DNA of 64,000 nt from NCBI RefSeq assembly GCF_020181035.1, contig NZ_JAIQYY010000006.1:100905-164904 (forward strand), in the 5' to 3' direction. Source of the DNA: Streptomyces sp. CoH27 (lineage in GTDB: Bacteria; Actinomycetota; Actinomycetes; Streptomycetales; Streptomycetaceae). Positions 16,733-25,850 of the stretch are shown here, one piece after another. The position numbers and the translations under genes are program-made. The notes under the pieces are model-generated. The model had not been told where the DNA came from. It worked only from the letters and a program-made list of their open reading frames with translations, and did no database searches. The number at the start of each line of letters is the position of its first letter. The stretch's first letter is position 1.

Positions 16733-19700
16733 ATGTCGTACGACTCCCTCGTCAACCGCGGCGACTACTTCTCCGCGCACTACCTGGCCGAGGTCTTCCC
16801 CAAGGACCTCAAGGCCGGACTGCTCGCGATCTGGAAGGAACGGGAGGAGGCAGCCGCCCGTGCGGCGGAGGCCACGGCCACCGACGCCGAGGACGCCCTC
16901 CCGGTGACGCCGCGCCTGGGCCTGCGCGAGCTGCGCCGCCCCTACTTCCGGGCACGCGCGTCCTTCGCGGAGGCTGCGGCCGAACCAGACGACGACGCGA
17001 CGACGTACGACGCCCCGTCCTGGCGCGAGCGGGCGGCGGCCCTCAACGCCGACGTCCTGCGGGCCCTGGGCTACGACGCGAAGCCGCAGACGCTGACGGT
17101 GGACCGCGCGGACCACACCTACGAGATCCAGGTGGCCCACGCCGAGCCCGGCCTGGTCGCCCTGGACTGCGGCTGGGCAGCGGAACCGGACGCGGCCCTG
17201 GACCCGGCGGGCCCCGGCCGCCTCCTCCATCCGCTGACTGTCGACGCCTCCACCGAGGTCACGACGGGTTCGAAACTGGCGTCTTTCCTGTTCGCGTCGG
17301 AGGAACCCCCTCGGTACGTCCTGCTGCTGGTCGGCGGTGTGGTGATCCTGGCCGACCGTACGGTGTGGGGCGAGGGCCGCTACCTGGCGGCCTCACTGGA
17401 CGCGGCGCTGGAACGCAACGACACCCGTGCGGGCGGCGAACTCGACACCCTGGCGGCCCTGTTCGGTGCGGACTCCCTGCGGACGCCGGAGGAGGGCGGC
17501 GAGAACCCGCTCGCCACGCTGGTCGACAAGTCGACGAAGCATGCGGTGGGCGTGTCGAGCGACCTGCGCGACGGGCTCCGGCTGTCGGTGGAGCTGATCG
17601 CGAACGAGGTACTGAACCGCATCCGGGCGAAGGGCCTCCGCCCGGAGGAGATCGCGGAACTCCCGGAACTGTCCAAGCAGTTGACGCGTGAGTCGCTGCG
17701 GTATCTGTACCGCATCCTGTTCCTGTTGTACGCGGAGGCCCGTCCCGAGCTGGGCATCCTGCCGTCGGACTACCCCGAGTACCACCAGGGCTACGGCCTC
17801 GGGCGGCTCGGCGAGCTGGTGGCGGAGCGGGATCTGGTGGGCGAGAAGGCCCGCGAGGGTACGTACCTGTACGACTCGTTGGACCTGCTCTTCCGCATGG
17901 TCCAGGAGGGCTACCGCTCCCGCCGGACGCATGGCGCGGCCGCCGAGACCGTCGACGACGTCGTGTCGGAGGACATAGGGCTGCGCTTCGAGCCCCTCCA
18001 CTCCAAGCTCTTCGAACCGGAGTCGATCCGCCTGATCGGCCGGCGCTCGGTGGTGGACCCGCGCTTCGACGAGGACGAGACCGGCGAGCCGGTGTACGTC
18101 GACACCCGCCTGCGCAACGCCACCCTGTACCGCGTCCTGCGCCTGCTCATGCTCACCCGGGGCAGGAAGGGCGAGCGCGGCGGCTTCATCTCCTACGCCC
18201 AGCTCGGCATCAACCAGCTCGGTGCCGTGTACGAGGGCCTGATGTCGTACTCCGGCTTCGTGGCGGACGAGGAGCTGTACGAGGTCGCCAAGGGTGGCTA
18301 CTCGAAGGACGGCTCCTGGCTGGTGCCGGCGTCGAAGGCCGACGAATACCCGGACTCTGTCTTCGTCCGCCGCCGGGACGAGGAGACCGGCGAGGAGGTG
18401 CGGGTCCGCTACCGCCCCGGTTCCTTCGTCTACCGCCTCTCCGGCCGCGACCGCCAGACCTCCGCGTCCTACTACACACCCGAGTCCCTGACGAAGGTCA
18501 CGGTCCAGCTGGCCTTGCAGCACCGCCTGGACCAGGACGGCGAGGTGACCGAGGCGCGGGAACTGCTGGACTGGAAGATCTGCGAGCCCGCGCTCGGTTC
18601 GGGCGCGTTCCTGAACGAGGCCATCAACCAGGTGGCGGCGGAGTATCTGCGGCGCCGGCAGGACGAGTTGGGCGTCGCCATCGACACCGAGAAGTACGCG
18701 GTCGAGCTGCAGAAGGCGAAGGCGTACATCGCGCTGCACAACTCGTACGGCGTGGACCTGAATTCCACCGCTGTGGAGCTGGCCGAGGTCTCGCTGTGGC
18801 TGAACACGATGCATCCGGGGATGGAGGCGCCGTGGTTCGGGCTGCATTTGAGGAGGGGTAACTCGCTGATCGGCGGCCGGAGGGAGGTATATGCCGCTGA
18901 GAGGCTGAAGAAGGGGGGCTGGCTGGGGTCGACTCCGGAGCGTTTCCCGCTGACGGAGGCGGGTGGGGGGCTTCCGGAGGGGGCTGTTCATCACTTCCTG
19001 CTGCCCGCGAAGGAATGGGGTTCGGTCGCGGCCGAGAAGGAGGCCAAGGCGCTGGCTCCGGAGGAGTCGAAGGCGCTGGGCGCCTGGCGGAAGGCCGTCA
19101 CCAAGTCGCCGTCGAAGAAGCAGACGGAGCGGTTGCAGGGGCTGGCCCGGCGGGTGGAGTACCTGTGGGGGCTGGTCGTACGGCGTCTGGAGATCTCCGA
19201 GCGGGACATCTCGCGGCGGATCGAGGTGTGGGGCGCGGAGGGTGACTGGCTGCGGTCGCCCGAGGTGGCTGTGCAGCGGGAGAAGGTCCTGGCGGACCTG
19301 GAGGCCGTCGACACGCCTTACTGGCGGCTGAAGACGCTGATGGACGCGTGGTGTGCGCTGTGGTTCTGGCCCGTGCAGAGTGCTGCGCTGCTTGACGGGA
19401 GTGATGACCGGTACCGGCGGCTCGTCGAGCTGGAGGAGTCGGGGGCGTTTGAGTCCTCCTCGGGCGCGGATGTGCTCATGTCGTGGGAGGCCGATGCGCT
19501 GCCTGGTTTCGGGGTCGAGGCCAAGCAGGTCGAACTGACCCGGGGTGACTTGGACAAACGGCGCAGTGGGCGGCGCAAGGAGGCGGTGGGTGAGCAGCGC
19601 CGGGCTGTGATTCCGCTGGCCGACCTTGACGACTGGCTGGACTTCGCGGAGTCCTTGCTGGGGCGCCGGGATGTGCCTGCGGACTCGCTGATCTCCGAGT

Positions 19701-21793
19701 TCGAGCGGCTGGATGAGCTTGAGCCGTATGAGGATGGGCTGCCGGATTTGATGGGCATGGATCCAGCTCATCATTTGGAGGAGCGGTATCCGTGGGCGGC
19801 GGTTGCTCGGGATGTGGCGGGGCAGCAGGGGTTCTTTCATTGGGAGTTGGAGTTCGCGCAGGTGTTTGCGCGGGCGGGTGGGTTTGATTTGCAGGTGGGG
19901 AATCCGCCTTGGGTGCGGCCGCAGTGGCAGGAGGGTCTGGTTCTGGCAGAGCTCGATCCTTGGTTCATGCTGGCAGATAAGCCGAGCGCGTCGGAGTGGC
20001 GCCTCCGCAAGGAAGATCTGCTGGGCACGAGCACGGACGGCCAGGCTTTCGTCCTCGGCGAGTTGACCGCCCATGCTGGGGCTGTGTCCGTACTGAGCAG
20101 TCCAGCCATGTATCCGCTCCTCGTCGGTACCCAAGGTGACCTCTACAGAGGCTTCATGACTCGGGTATGGCAGCACATTGCACCGCATGGCAGCGTCGGC
20201 TTGATCCACCCGGACACACATTTCAGCGGCGTACGCGAAGGAACCCTCCGAGCCGCCACATATCAACATCTTCGAGTCCACGCGCATTTCGTCAACTCAT
20301 CCAGGTGGGCGTTCGACGATCTGAACTGGTCCCAGGAATTCGGGATGCACATCTACGGCAAGCCTCAGGAACCTGACTTCCTTCACCTCAGCGAACTCCG
20401 TGACGCCGATGTTCTACCCGCTTCACTTTCCCACGACGGGCGAGGCCCTGCTCCCGGAATCAAGTACAACGGCTCATGGGACATCCGGCCGCACCAGGAG
20501 CGTGTCGTACACGTGAACACAGACCTGCTGGCCAGCTGGCAGGCCCTCACAGGGTCGACCGGACCGGCAACGCAGACTCCGCTGCTATATCCCGTCCTGC
20601 GCAGTGAACAAGGGGCCATTGAGGCACTGGCCGCATATCGCAGCACCCTGGGCGACTACCAAGCTCTGATCACAAGCGGATACCACGAATCCGGCGCAAA
20701 GAAGGAAGGGCTGATTCGCTGGGCAAACCAAACCGTGGAGTCACTCTCGGAGATCATCTTGCAGGGGCCACACTTCGGCGCTGCGCTTCCCTACTCCAAG
20801 GAGCCGAGAATCCCCTGTCGGAGTAATAGAGACTGGGACTTTCTCGTGCCAACAGAGCTACCCGAAGCCCGCATTCCGATCACCAACTATGTACGGGCAA
20901 CGGACGAAGTCACATATCTCGCGGCCCAAGACTCATGGCGCGGAAGGCCTTCCAGCTCATACTATCGGCTGGCCTGGCGAAAGATGATCCCCTTCGACAG
21001 CAGCCGCTGCCTATTTGCGGCCCTGATCCCCCCGGGCCCCTCACACATCGATGCGGTGTTCTCGATGGCCTGCCTGAACAACCGCACAACTGCACTCAAT
21101 GCCGGCTTCTGGGCTGCACTCCCCCTGGACTATCTGCTACGCATCACCGGCCGAGCTAACCTTCACGCAACCGACGCCGCCAAGATGCCCGCGCCCGACC
21201 CCAATCATCCCCTCACCTCCGCTCTACTTCTCCGCACCCTCCGCCTGAACGCTCTCACTACCCATTACGCACCCATCTGGGAGGAACTATTCGATCCCCG
21301 ATGGGCTGGCTACGAAGACTGGGCTAACTCCAACTGGCCAGGCTTGAACCCGCTCACCGCCAACCTCAACCCGACCTGGGAATACACCACGCCTCTCCGC
21401 ACCGAGCACGAACGCCGAGCTGCCCTCGTCGAAATAGACGCCCTCGTCGCCGTATGGCTCGGCATCACTGCAGACCAACTCGCGGCGATCTTCAAGTCCC
21501 GCTACCCACAGCTGTACGACTACGAGTCCGCGACCTGGTTCGACGCCAACGGCCGCAAGATCGCCGCTAGTCCCTTCACCTACGGCCACGGCCAGACCAA
21601 GCAGGACTACCTGGACCTCATTGCCCACCTGGAGGACCCGGACCACACCCCGCCCCCGGACGGCTACACAGCCCTCTTCTACAAGGCCGACCGGGAAGCC
21701 GAAATGCGGGCCGCGCACGCCCACTTCCAGGCCCGCCTGGATGCGGAGATCGCCGCCGGCCGCTGGTCACCACCGGAAGCCGCCTCGGCATGA
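16733..21793 (+). CDS. Large N6-adenine DNA methyltransferase (Eco57I/DrmMI-like)
   Basis: A 1686-residue protein. The SAM motif I EPALGSGAF is at 618-626 and the amino-methyltransferase motif IV NPPW at 1057-1060, the gamma-type order of N6-adenine methylases. The ~600 residues before motif I resemble the helical N-terminal parts of large Type IIG/PglX/DrmMI enzymes; I see no clear PD-(D/E)XK nuclease motif, so it is more likely a modification enzyme than a full Type IIG. It would methylate host DNA so that the DrmD helicase system spares it. Downstream of motif IV (from about 19.9 kb to 21.5 kb) base composition is visibly lower in G+C and codon use less typical, consistent with a swapped target-recognition region. 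Confidence 0.85.
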   Translation: MSYDSLVNRGDYFSAHYLAEVFPKDLKAGLLAIWKEREEAAARAAEATATDAEDALPVTPRLGLRELRRPYFRARASFAEAAAEPDDDATTYDAPSWRERAAALNADVLRALGYDAKPQTLTVDRADHTYEIQVAHAEPGLVALDCGWAAEPDAALDPAGPGRLLHPLTVDASTEVTTGSKLASFLFASEEPPRYVLLLVGGVVILADRTVWGEGRYLAASLDAALERNDTRAGGELDTLAALFGADSLRTPEEGGENPLATLVDKSTKHAVGVSSDLRDGLRLSVELIANEVLNRIRAKGLRPEEIAELPELSKQLTRESLRYLYRILFLLYAEARPELGILPSDYPEYHQGYGLGRLGELVAERDLVGEKAREGTYLYDSLDLLFRMVQEGYRSRRTHGAAAETVDDVVSEDIGLRFEPLHSKLFEPESIRLIGRRSVVDPRFDEDETGEPVYVDTRLRNATLYRVLRLLMLTRGRKGERGGFISYAQLGINQLGAVYEGLMSYSGFVADEELYEVAKGGYSKDGSWLVPASKADEYPDSVFVRRRDEETGEEVRVRYRPGSFVYRLSGRDRQTSASYYTPESLTKVTVQLALQHRLDQDGEVTEARELLDWKICEPALGSGAFLNEAINQVAAEYLRRRQDELGVAIDTEKYAVELQKAKAYIALHNSYGVDLNSTAVELAEVSLWLNTMHPGMEAPWFGLHLRRGNSLIGGRREVYAAERLKKGGWLGSTPERFPLTEAGGGLPEGAVHHFLLPAKEWGSVAAEKEAKALAPEESKALGAWRKAVTKSPSKKQTERLQGLARRVEYLWGLVVRRLEISERDISRRIEVWGAEGDWLRSPEVAVQREKVLADLEAVDTPYWRLKTLMDAWCALWFWPVQSAALLDGSDDRYRRLVELEESGAFESSSGADVLMSWEADALPGFGVEAKQVELTRGDLDKRRSGRRKEAVGEQRRAVIPLADLDDWLDFAESLLGRRDVPADSLISEFERLDELEPYEDGLPDLMGMDPAHHLEERYPWAAVARDVAGQQGFFHWELEFAQVFARAGGFDLQVGNPPWVRPQWQEGLVLAELDPWFMLADKPSASEWRLRKEDLLGTSTDGQAFVLGELTAHAGAVSVLSSPAMYPLLVGTQGDLYRGFMTRVWQHIAPHGSVGLIHPDTHFSGVREGTLRAATYQHLRVHAHFVNSSRWAFDDLNWSQEFGMHIYGKPQEPDFLHLSELRDADVLPASLSHDGRGPAPGIKYNGSWDIRPHQERVVHVNTDLLASWQALTGSTGPATQTPLLYPVLRSEQGAIEALAAYRSTLGDYQALITSGYHESGAKKEGLIRWANQTVESLSEIILQGPHFGAALPYSKEPRIPCRSNRDWDFLVPTELPEARIPITNYVRATDEVTYLAAQDSWRGRPSSSYYRLAWRKMIPFDSSRCLFAALIPPGPSHIDAVFSMACLNNRTTALNAGFWAALPLDYLLRITGRANLHATDAAKMPAPDPNHPLTSALLLRTLRLNALTTHYAPIWEELFDPRWAGYEDWANSNWPGLNPLTANLNPTWEYTTPLRTEHERRAALVEIDALVAVWLGITADQLAAIFKSRYPQLYDYESATWFDANGRKIAASPFTYGHGQTKQDYLDLIAHLEDPDHTPPPDGYTALFYKADREAEMRAAHAHFQARLDAEIAAGRWSPPEAASA

Positions 21794-21797
21794 CAAA

Positions 21798-21832
21798 GAG
21801 CCCTCGGCACGAGACGTACGTGCCGAGGGCTC
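21798..21832. terminator. Strong hairpin between convergent genes
   Basis: Perfect 14-bp arms GAGCCCTCGGCACG (21798-21811) and CGTGCCGAGGGCTC (21819-21832) with a 7-base loop, 5 bp after the methyltransferase stop and 8 bp before the stop of the minus-strand DUF397 gene. The symmetry lets it end transcription from both sides. Confidence 0.9.
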
Positions 21833-21840
21833 CCTCGTTG

Positions 21841-22023
21841 TCAAACCGCCGCGAACTCCACGAACGCGCTCCAGGCGCCGGGCTCCACAGTCAGTGCAGG
21901 TCGGCTCGTGTCCTTGGAGTCACGGACGTGCACCGCGTCCGAGGTGGCGGCAACCTCAACGCACTCTCCGCCGTTACCAGCGCTGTAACTACTCTTGGAC
22001 CAAGCCAGCTCGTCGCCGCTCAT
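21841..22023 (-). CDS. DUF397 domain small protein
   Basis: A 60-residue protein with the DUF397 hallmark: WSKSSYSAGNGGECVEVA, then VHVRDSKD and an AWSAFV end. These proteins are nearly always encoded with an XRE/DUF5753 regulator and are thought to act with it as a paired regulatory module. Here the start overlaps the regulator's stop by 4 nt (21841-gene start 22023, regulator stop 22020), so translation is coupled. It ends at the bidirectional hairpin shared with the methyltransferase. Confidence 0.93.
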   Translation of the reverse strand: MSGDELAWSKSSYSAGNGGECVEVAATSDAVHVRDSKDTSRPALTVEPGAWSAFVEFAAV

Positions 22024-22856
22024 ACTTCTCCCAACAACTTTTCGATCAACGCGAGCGATTCTGCCGGAGTGAGCGCCTGCGCGCGAAGAGTCCCGTACGT
22101 GCGTTCGAGCTCCCGCACCTTTCCACGCTCTGTGTGGACATGGCTGTCGCCCTGCACCTCCGTGTACGCGATCCTGCGCCCTTCCCTGACCTCCATCAAG
22201 GTGAAGGGACCACCCAGTCCTGCGTGTTCCTGGCGGGAGTTCGGCATCACCTGAATCTGGACGTTCCGCTTCTCACCGACCAGCAGGAGGTGCTCCAGCT
22301 GGCCTCGCCAGACAACATCCCCGCCCAGCGGACGGAGCAGCACAGCCTCGTCGATCACGAAGCTGAAATGCGGCGTGGGGCGCTTGGCGAAGATCTCCTG
22401 CCGAGCCAACCGAGCAGCCACACCTTGCTCGATGGCCTCCTCCTCCAGCAGTGGCCGCCACATGGCAAAGACCGCCCGTGCGTACTCCTCCGTCTGCAAC
22501 AGCCCCGGCACAGCTTGAGTGGCGTACACCTGGATCTCAACCGCCTGAGCCTCCAACTTCGCCGCATCCCGAAAGAACGCCGGATACTGCGCCCGAGCCA
22601 CCTCCTCCTTACTGGCGCTCAACACCCCGCCCGCGCCCAGCAGTTCATCCGCCTGGTCGATGAACTTGGGCGGCGGAATCCGCCTCCCCTGCTCGAACGA
22701 GGCGATGGTCGAAGCGGAGTACCCCACCATCGTCCCGAACTCCGCTCGCCCCAGCCCCGCCCGCTCACGGAACAGCTTCAGCTGCCGCCCGAAGACGACC
22801 AGGACGCCCGTACCGACCTCGTACTCACCCTCCGGCGCCCGCACTTCCTCACTCAC
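22020..22856 (-). CDS. XRE-family regulator with DUF5753 domain
   Basis: A 278-residue protein with an N-terminal helix-turn-helix at about 24-80 (LKLFRERAGLGRAEFGTMVGY, then STIASFEQGRR) and a C-terminal DUF5753 region marked by VPGLLQTEEYARAVF and the PFTLMEV strand. It forms, with DUF397 downstream and the divergent HATPase at 22995, the classic three-part Streptomyces regulatory set. The 138-bp divergent gap to 22995 probably holds the operator, since such regulators commonly bind their own promoter region. Whether it controls the neighbouring defence-like operons is not shown. Confidence 0.93.
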   Translation of the reverse strand: MSEEVRAPEGEYEVGTGVLVVFGRQLKLFRERAGLGRAEFGTMVGYSASTIASFEQGRRIPPPKFIDQADELLGAGGVLSASKEEVARAQYPAFFRDAAKLEAQAVEIQVYATQAVPGLLQTEEYARAVFAMWRPLLEEEAIEQGVAARLARQEIFAKRPTPHFSFVIDEAVLLRPLGGDVVWRGQLEHLLLVGEKRNVQIQVMPNSRQEHAGLGGPFTLMEVREGRRIAYTEVQGDSHVHTERGKVRELERTYGTLRAQALTPAESLALIEKLLGEV

Positions 22857-22994
22857 ACCCCGGCTCCTTCCATCCCCGTACCCGAACGGTCACGCCCCAC
22901 CCCGCGTACAGGCACACCACCGCCCCGTACAGCCCGCAAGGCGTCAGCAGTTCACCCCTGTAAACGTTACTCACTGTGCACCACCGTTGACCGC

Positions 22995-23423
22995 ATGAAG
23001 TCGGAAACTCATGAGTTCGCCATGCGGTTCACCTCCACCCCGCGCGGCGCCCGCCTCGCCCGCCGTCTCGTCTCGCACCGGCTGAACGAGTGGGGCCACC
23101 CCTACGCCACCCCGCTCAACGACACGCTCACCCTCATCACGGCCGAGCTCACCGCGAACGCCGTACGCCACGGACACGTGCCCGGACGCGACTTCCACCT
23201 GCAACTCACCTACGTCGACGGCACGTTCCGTATCGAGGTGACCGACACCCGAGGCGAACGGCTTCCGTGCCCCGCCCACCCGCAGGAGGATCCCGGCGCC
23301 GAGTCCGGCCGGGGACTCCTCCTCGTGGAGGCACTGGCCGACAAGTGGGGCGTGGCGCCTCGCGCGTCCGGCGGGCCGGGGAAGACCGTATGGGCGGAGG
23401 TCTTCCTGCCGTACCGCCCCTGA
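22995..23423 (+). CDS. HATPase_c_2 anti-sigma-factor-like ATP-binding protein
   Basis: A 142-residue GHKL ATPase with N box ITAELTANAVRHG, G1 region VTDTRGERLP and G2 box GRGLLLVEAL. ATG 22995 starts MKSETHEFAMRF, the usual N-terminus for this family. It is divergent from the XRE/DUF5753-DUF397 pair and most likely partners it. It lacks the long repeat tail seen in the similar protein at 947. It ends about 100 bp before the expansin-like gene on the same strand. Confidence 0.9.
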   Translation: MKSETHEFAMRFTSTPRGARLARRLVSHRLNEWGHPYATPLNDTLTLITAELTANAVRHGHVPGRDFHLQLTYVDGTFRIEVTDTRGERLPCPAHPQEDPGAESGRGLLLVEALADKWGVAPRASGGPGKTVWAEVFLPYRP

Positions 23424-23521
23424 CGTCACGGAGCCGCCGAGCCACGGCAACCTTTCCTGCCACGGTGACCACTGTGCGGCAGAAGCACGCGTACTCCTGG
23501 CCCCCTGTGAAGGACTGATCC

Positions 23522-24481
23522 GTGGCATCGCGCTCTCACCGCCGTACCGTCCCCAGACGACGCACCGCGCTCGTCACAGCCGTCGCCCTGGCGGTGGCCG
23601 GGCTCGTCGTCACCTTGGCCATGGCCTTTCGCCCCGCTCACCAGGCGGACACCGTGCGGGCCGCAAGCACCCCCACCGCCGCAGAGCCGACGGGGAAGCC
23701 ACAGCCGAAGCCGACTCCGACGCCCACGCCGTCCACGGCGTCACCGGCCCCGACGACCAGCACGCCCGCGACGCACACCGCGCACGCCACACCCGCCTCC
23801 TCGGCCCAGCAGTCCTCCACGACCACCAGCCCGACCGCCCCGAGACCGGCTTCCGGCGCGGCGCCACTCGCGGGACGGATCAAGCCCGGCGTCACCTACA
23901 GCGGAGTCGCCACCCACTATGCCGCCGGGGACGGCGACGGAGCCTGCCTGTACGGTCCGAGCCCGGATCTCATGGTCGCCGCGATGAACCACACCGACTA
24001 CGAGGTCTCCAAGGCGTGCGGGGCGTACCTCCTCGTCCGTACCGCGGGCGGTGCCTCCGTCACGGTCCGGATCACCAACGAGTGCCCCGAATGCGCGCCC
24101 GGTCAACTCGACCTGAGTGAGCAGGCGTTCGCCGGACTCGGCGCCCTCTCCGCCGGCCGGATCCCCATCACCTGGAGCCTGCTGAGCCCCGGCACCTCCG
24201 ACCCGATCGCCATCCGCTACAAGACCGGCTCCAGCCGCGACTGGTGCGGCATCCAGGCCCTCGGTCACCGCAATCCGCTGGCCCGGCTGGAGGTCAGGGA
24301 CGGCGGCGGCTGGCGGCAGCTGACCCGTACCGACTACGACTACTTCCTCTCCCCCGACGGCACCGGCTGCGGCGGCTCTCTCCGGCTCACCGACATCTAC
24401 GGGCAGCAGCTGACCGTCGACGGCATCGCCGTGCGGCCGGACGTCGTGCAGTCGACGCACGTCCAATTCGCGCTGCGCTGA
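23522..24481 (+). CDS. Expansin-like secreted protein (DPBB plus CBM63-type)
   Basis: A 319-residue protein. Residues 1-36 are a basic start plus a hydrophobic segment (ALVTAVALAVAGLVVTLAMAF), a signal peptide or anchor. A Pro/Thr/Ser-rich linker runs to about 115. A double-psi beta-barrel domain follows, with VTYSGVATHYAAGDGDGAC, NHTDYEVSKACGAYL and TNECPECAPGQLDLS, then a C-terminal beta domain to the end. This matches bacterial expansins of the EXLX1 kind, which loosen cellulose or peptidoglycan without hydrolysis; bacteria use them on plant or cell walls. It seems unrelated to the surrounding defence genes. GTG 23522 is taken as start with modest ribosome-site support. Confidence 0.87.
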   Translation: MASRSHRRTVPRRRTALVTAVALAVAGLVVTLAMAFRPAHQADTVRAASTPTAAEPTGKPQPKPTPTPTPSTASPAPTTSTPATHTAHATPASSAQQSSTTTSPTAPRPASGAAPLAGRIKPGVTYSGVATHYAAGDGDGACLYGPSPDLMVAAMNHTDYEVSKACGAYLLVRTAGGASVTVRITNECPECAPGQLDLSEQAFAGLGALSAGRIPITWSLLSPGTSDPIAIRYKTGSSRDWCGIQALGHRNPLARLEVRDGGGWRQLTRTDYDYFLSPDGTGCGGSLRLTDIYGQQLTVDGIAVRPDVVQSTHVQFALR

Positions 24482-24554
24482 GCGGACGGACACCCGGCCC
24501 TCTCGGGCAGAATCGGAACCGGCAACGGCTACGAAAAACGGGACGCGAGGGCAT

Positions 24555-25850
24555 ATGTCGCTGGAGGACAGCATCGGCAGCCGTGGGGCAGCGCGGGAGC
24601 AGCAGTCCCTGTTCAGCCGCTACCGGCACGATCCGCTCGGTGAGGACAGCGGGGGCCTCCGTGTCGAGGTCGGAGCCGACGGCCGTCCCACCGACGTCGA
24701 GCTGGAGGTCCAGGACGGCGAGGCCGAGGACGCCGCGGACCGGATCACCGCGCCGTACGACCCCTCCAAGATCGAGATCCAGACCAGCAACCCCACCATC
24801 AACCTGCTCATGTCCCGGCTGAGCAACGGCATGATCGACCTCGCCCCGGACTTCCAGCGGCGCGCCGGCATCTGGTCGGACGAACAGCAGAGCCGGCTGA
24901 TCGAATCCCTGCTGCTGCGGATCCCGATCCCGTCCTTCTACGCCGCCGAACTGGACGACAGCGAGTGGGCCGTCGTCGACGGCATCCAACGGCTCACCGC
25001 CATCGCCCGGTTCATCGCACCCCAGGCCCTGGCCGAGGTGGCGGGCATCGACGCGGGGCCGCTGCGGCTGCGCGGCCTGGAGTACCTGAAGGACGACTTC
25101 GAGGGGAAACGGTACGAGGACCTCACCGGGCGGCTGCAGATCCGGCTGAACGAGACGCAGGTCGTCGTGCACGTCATCCGGCCGGGTACTCCGGAGGAGG
25201 TCAAGTTCAACATCTTCGCCCGGATCAACACCGGCGGGCTGCCCCTCACCCGCCAGGAGATCCGGCACGCGCTCATTCCGGGACCGGCCCGCGCGCTGCT
25301 GGCCTCGCTGGCCGAGTCCGCGGAGTTCTTGTCGGCGACCGGCGGCAGCGTCGGCGTCTCGCGCATGGCCGACCGGGAGATGGTCCTGCGGTCGCTGGCC
25401 TTCATGCTCACCGCGCCCGACGCGTACAAGTACCAGGACTTCGACCAGTTCCTCGCCCACACCATGCGGCTGATCAACCGGCTGCCCGAACAGGCGCGGA
25501 CCGAACTCGCCGACCGGTTCAAGCAGGCGATGACCACGGCCGAGGCGGTCTTCGGCAGGCACGCCTTCCGTAAACACTTCGCGGGGCAGCGGTGGCGCCA
25601 TCCCGTGAACAAGGCCCTCTTCGAGTCGGTGACGGTGAACCTGGCCGAACTCACGGATGCCGAGCGTGCCGCGCTGGTAGCGTCCCGTCGGCAGGTGATG
25701 GACGGCTACGACCGGCTCATGGCCAACCCGGTTTTCGAGGCTGTCGTGTCCGTCAGCACCGGCGACCGGGCGCGGGTCCAGGCGCGGTTCACCAGGATCC
25801 ATGACCTGTTCCGGGCCGTTCTGGACGACAACGGGGGCAGTACACAGTGA
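24555..25850 (+). CDS. DUF262 (GmrSD N-terminal type) protein
   Basis: A 431-residue protein with the ParB-like DUF262 core: FQRRAGIWSDEQQSRLIESLL, the strand pair to the DGIQR motif (142-146), and FNIFARINTGGLPLTRQEIR. In GmrSD-type restriction enzymes this domain uses NTP to drive DNA cutting by a linked DUF1524 HNH nuclease; no HNH part is visible here, so the nuclease must be elsewhere or absent. Its stop overlaps the GTG of the AAA ATPase by 4 nt (25847-25850), so the two are probably a functional pair, with a third gene at 27020. Confidence 0.88.
   Translation: MSLEDSIGSRGAAREQQSLFSRYRHDPLGEDSGGLRVEVGADGRPTDVELEVQDGEAEDAADRITAPYDPSKIEIQTSNPTINLLMSRLSNGMIDLAPDFQRRAGIWSDEQQSRLIESLLLRIPIPSFYAAELDDSEWAVVDGIQRLTAIARFIAPQALAEVAGIDAGPLRLRGLEYLKDDFEGKRYEDLTGRLQIRLNETQVVVHVIRPGTPEEVKFNIFARINTGGLPLTRQEIRHALIPGPARALLASLAESAEFLSATGGSVGVSRMADREMVLRSLAFMLTAPDAYKYQDFDQFLAHTMRLINRLPEQARTELADRFKQAMTTAEAVFGRHAFRKHFAGQRWRHPVNKALFESVTVNLAELTDAERAALVASRRQVMDGYDRLMANPVFEAVVSVSTGDRARVQARFTRIHDLFRAVLDDNGGSTQ

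Noticed and set aside
16733-21793. Type IIG restriction enzyme with its own nuclease
   Set aside because: No convincing PD-(D/E)XK motif was visible in the N-terminal 600 residues, and the DrmD-like partner suggests a modification role.
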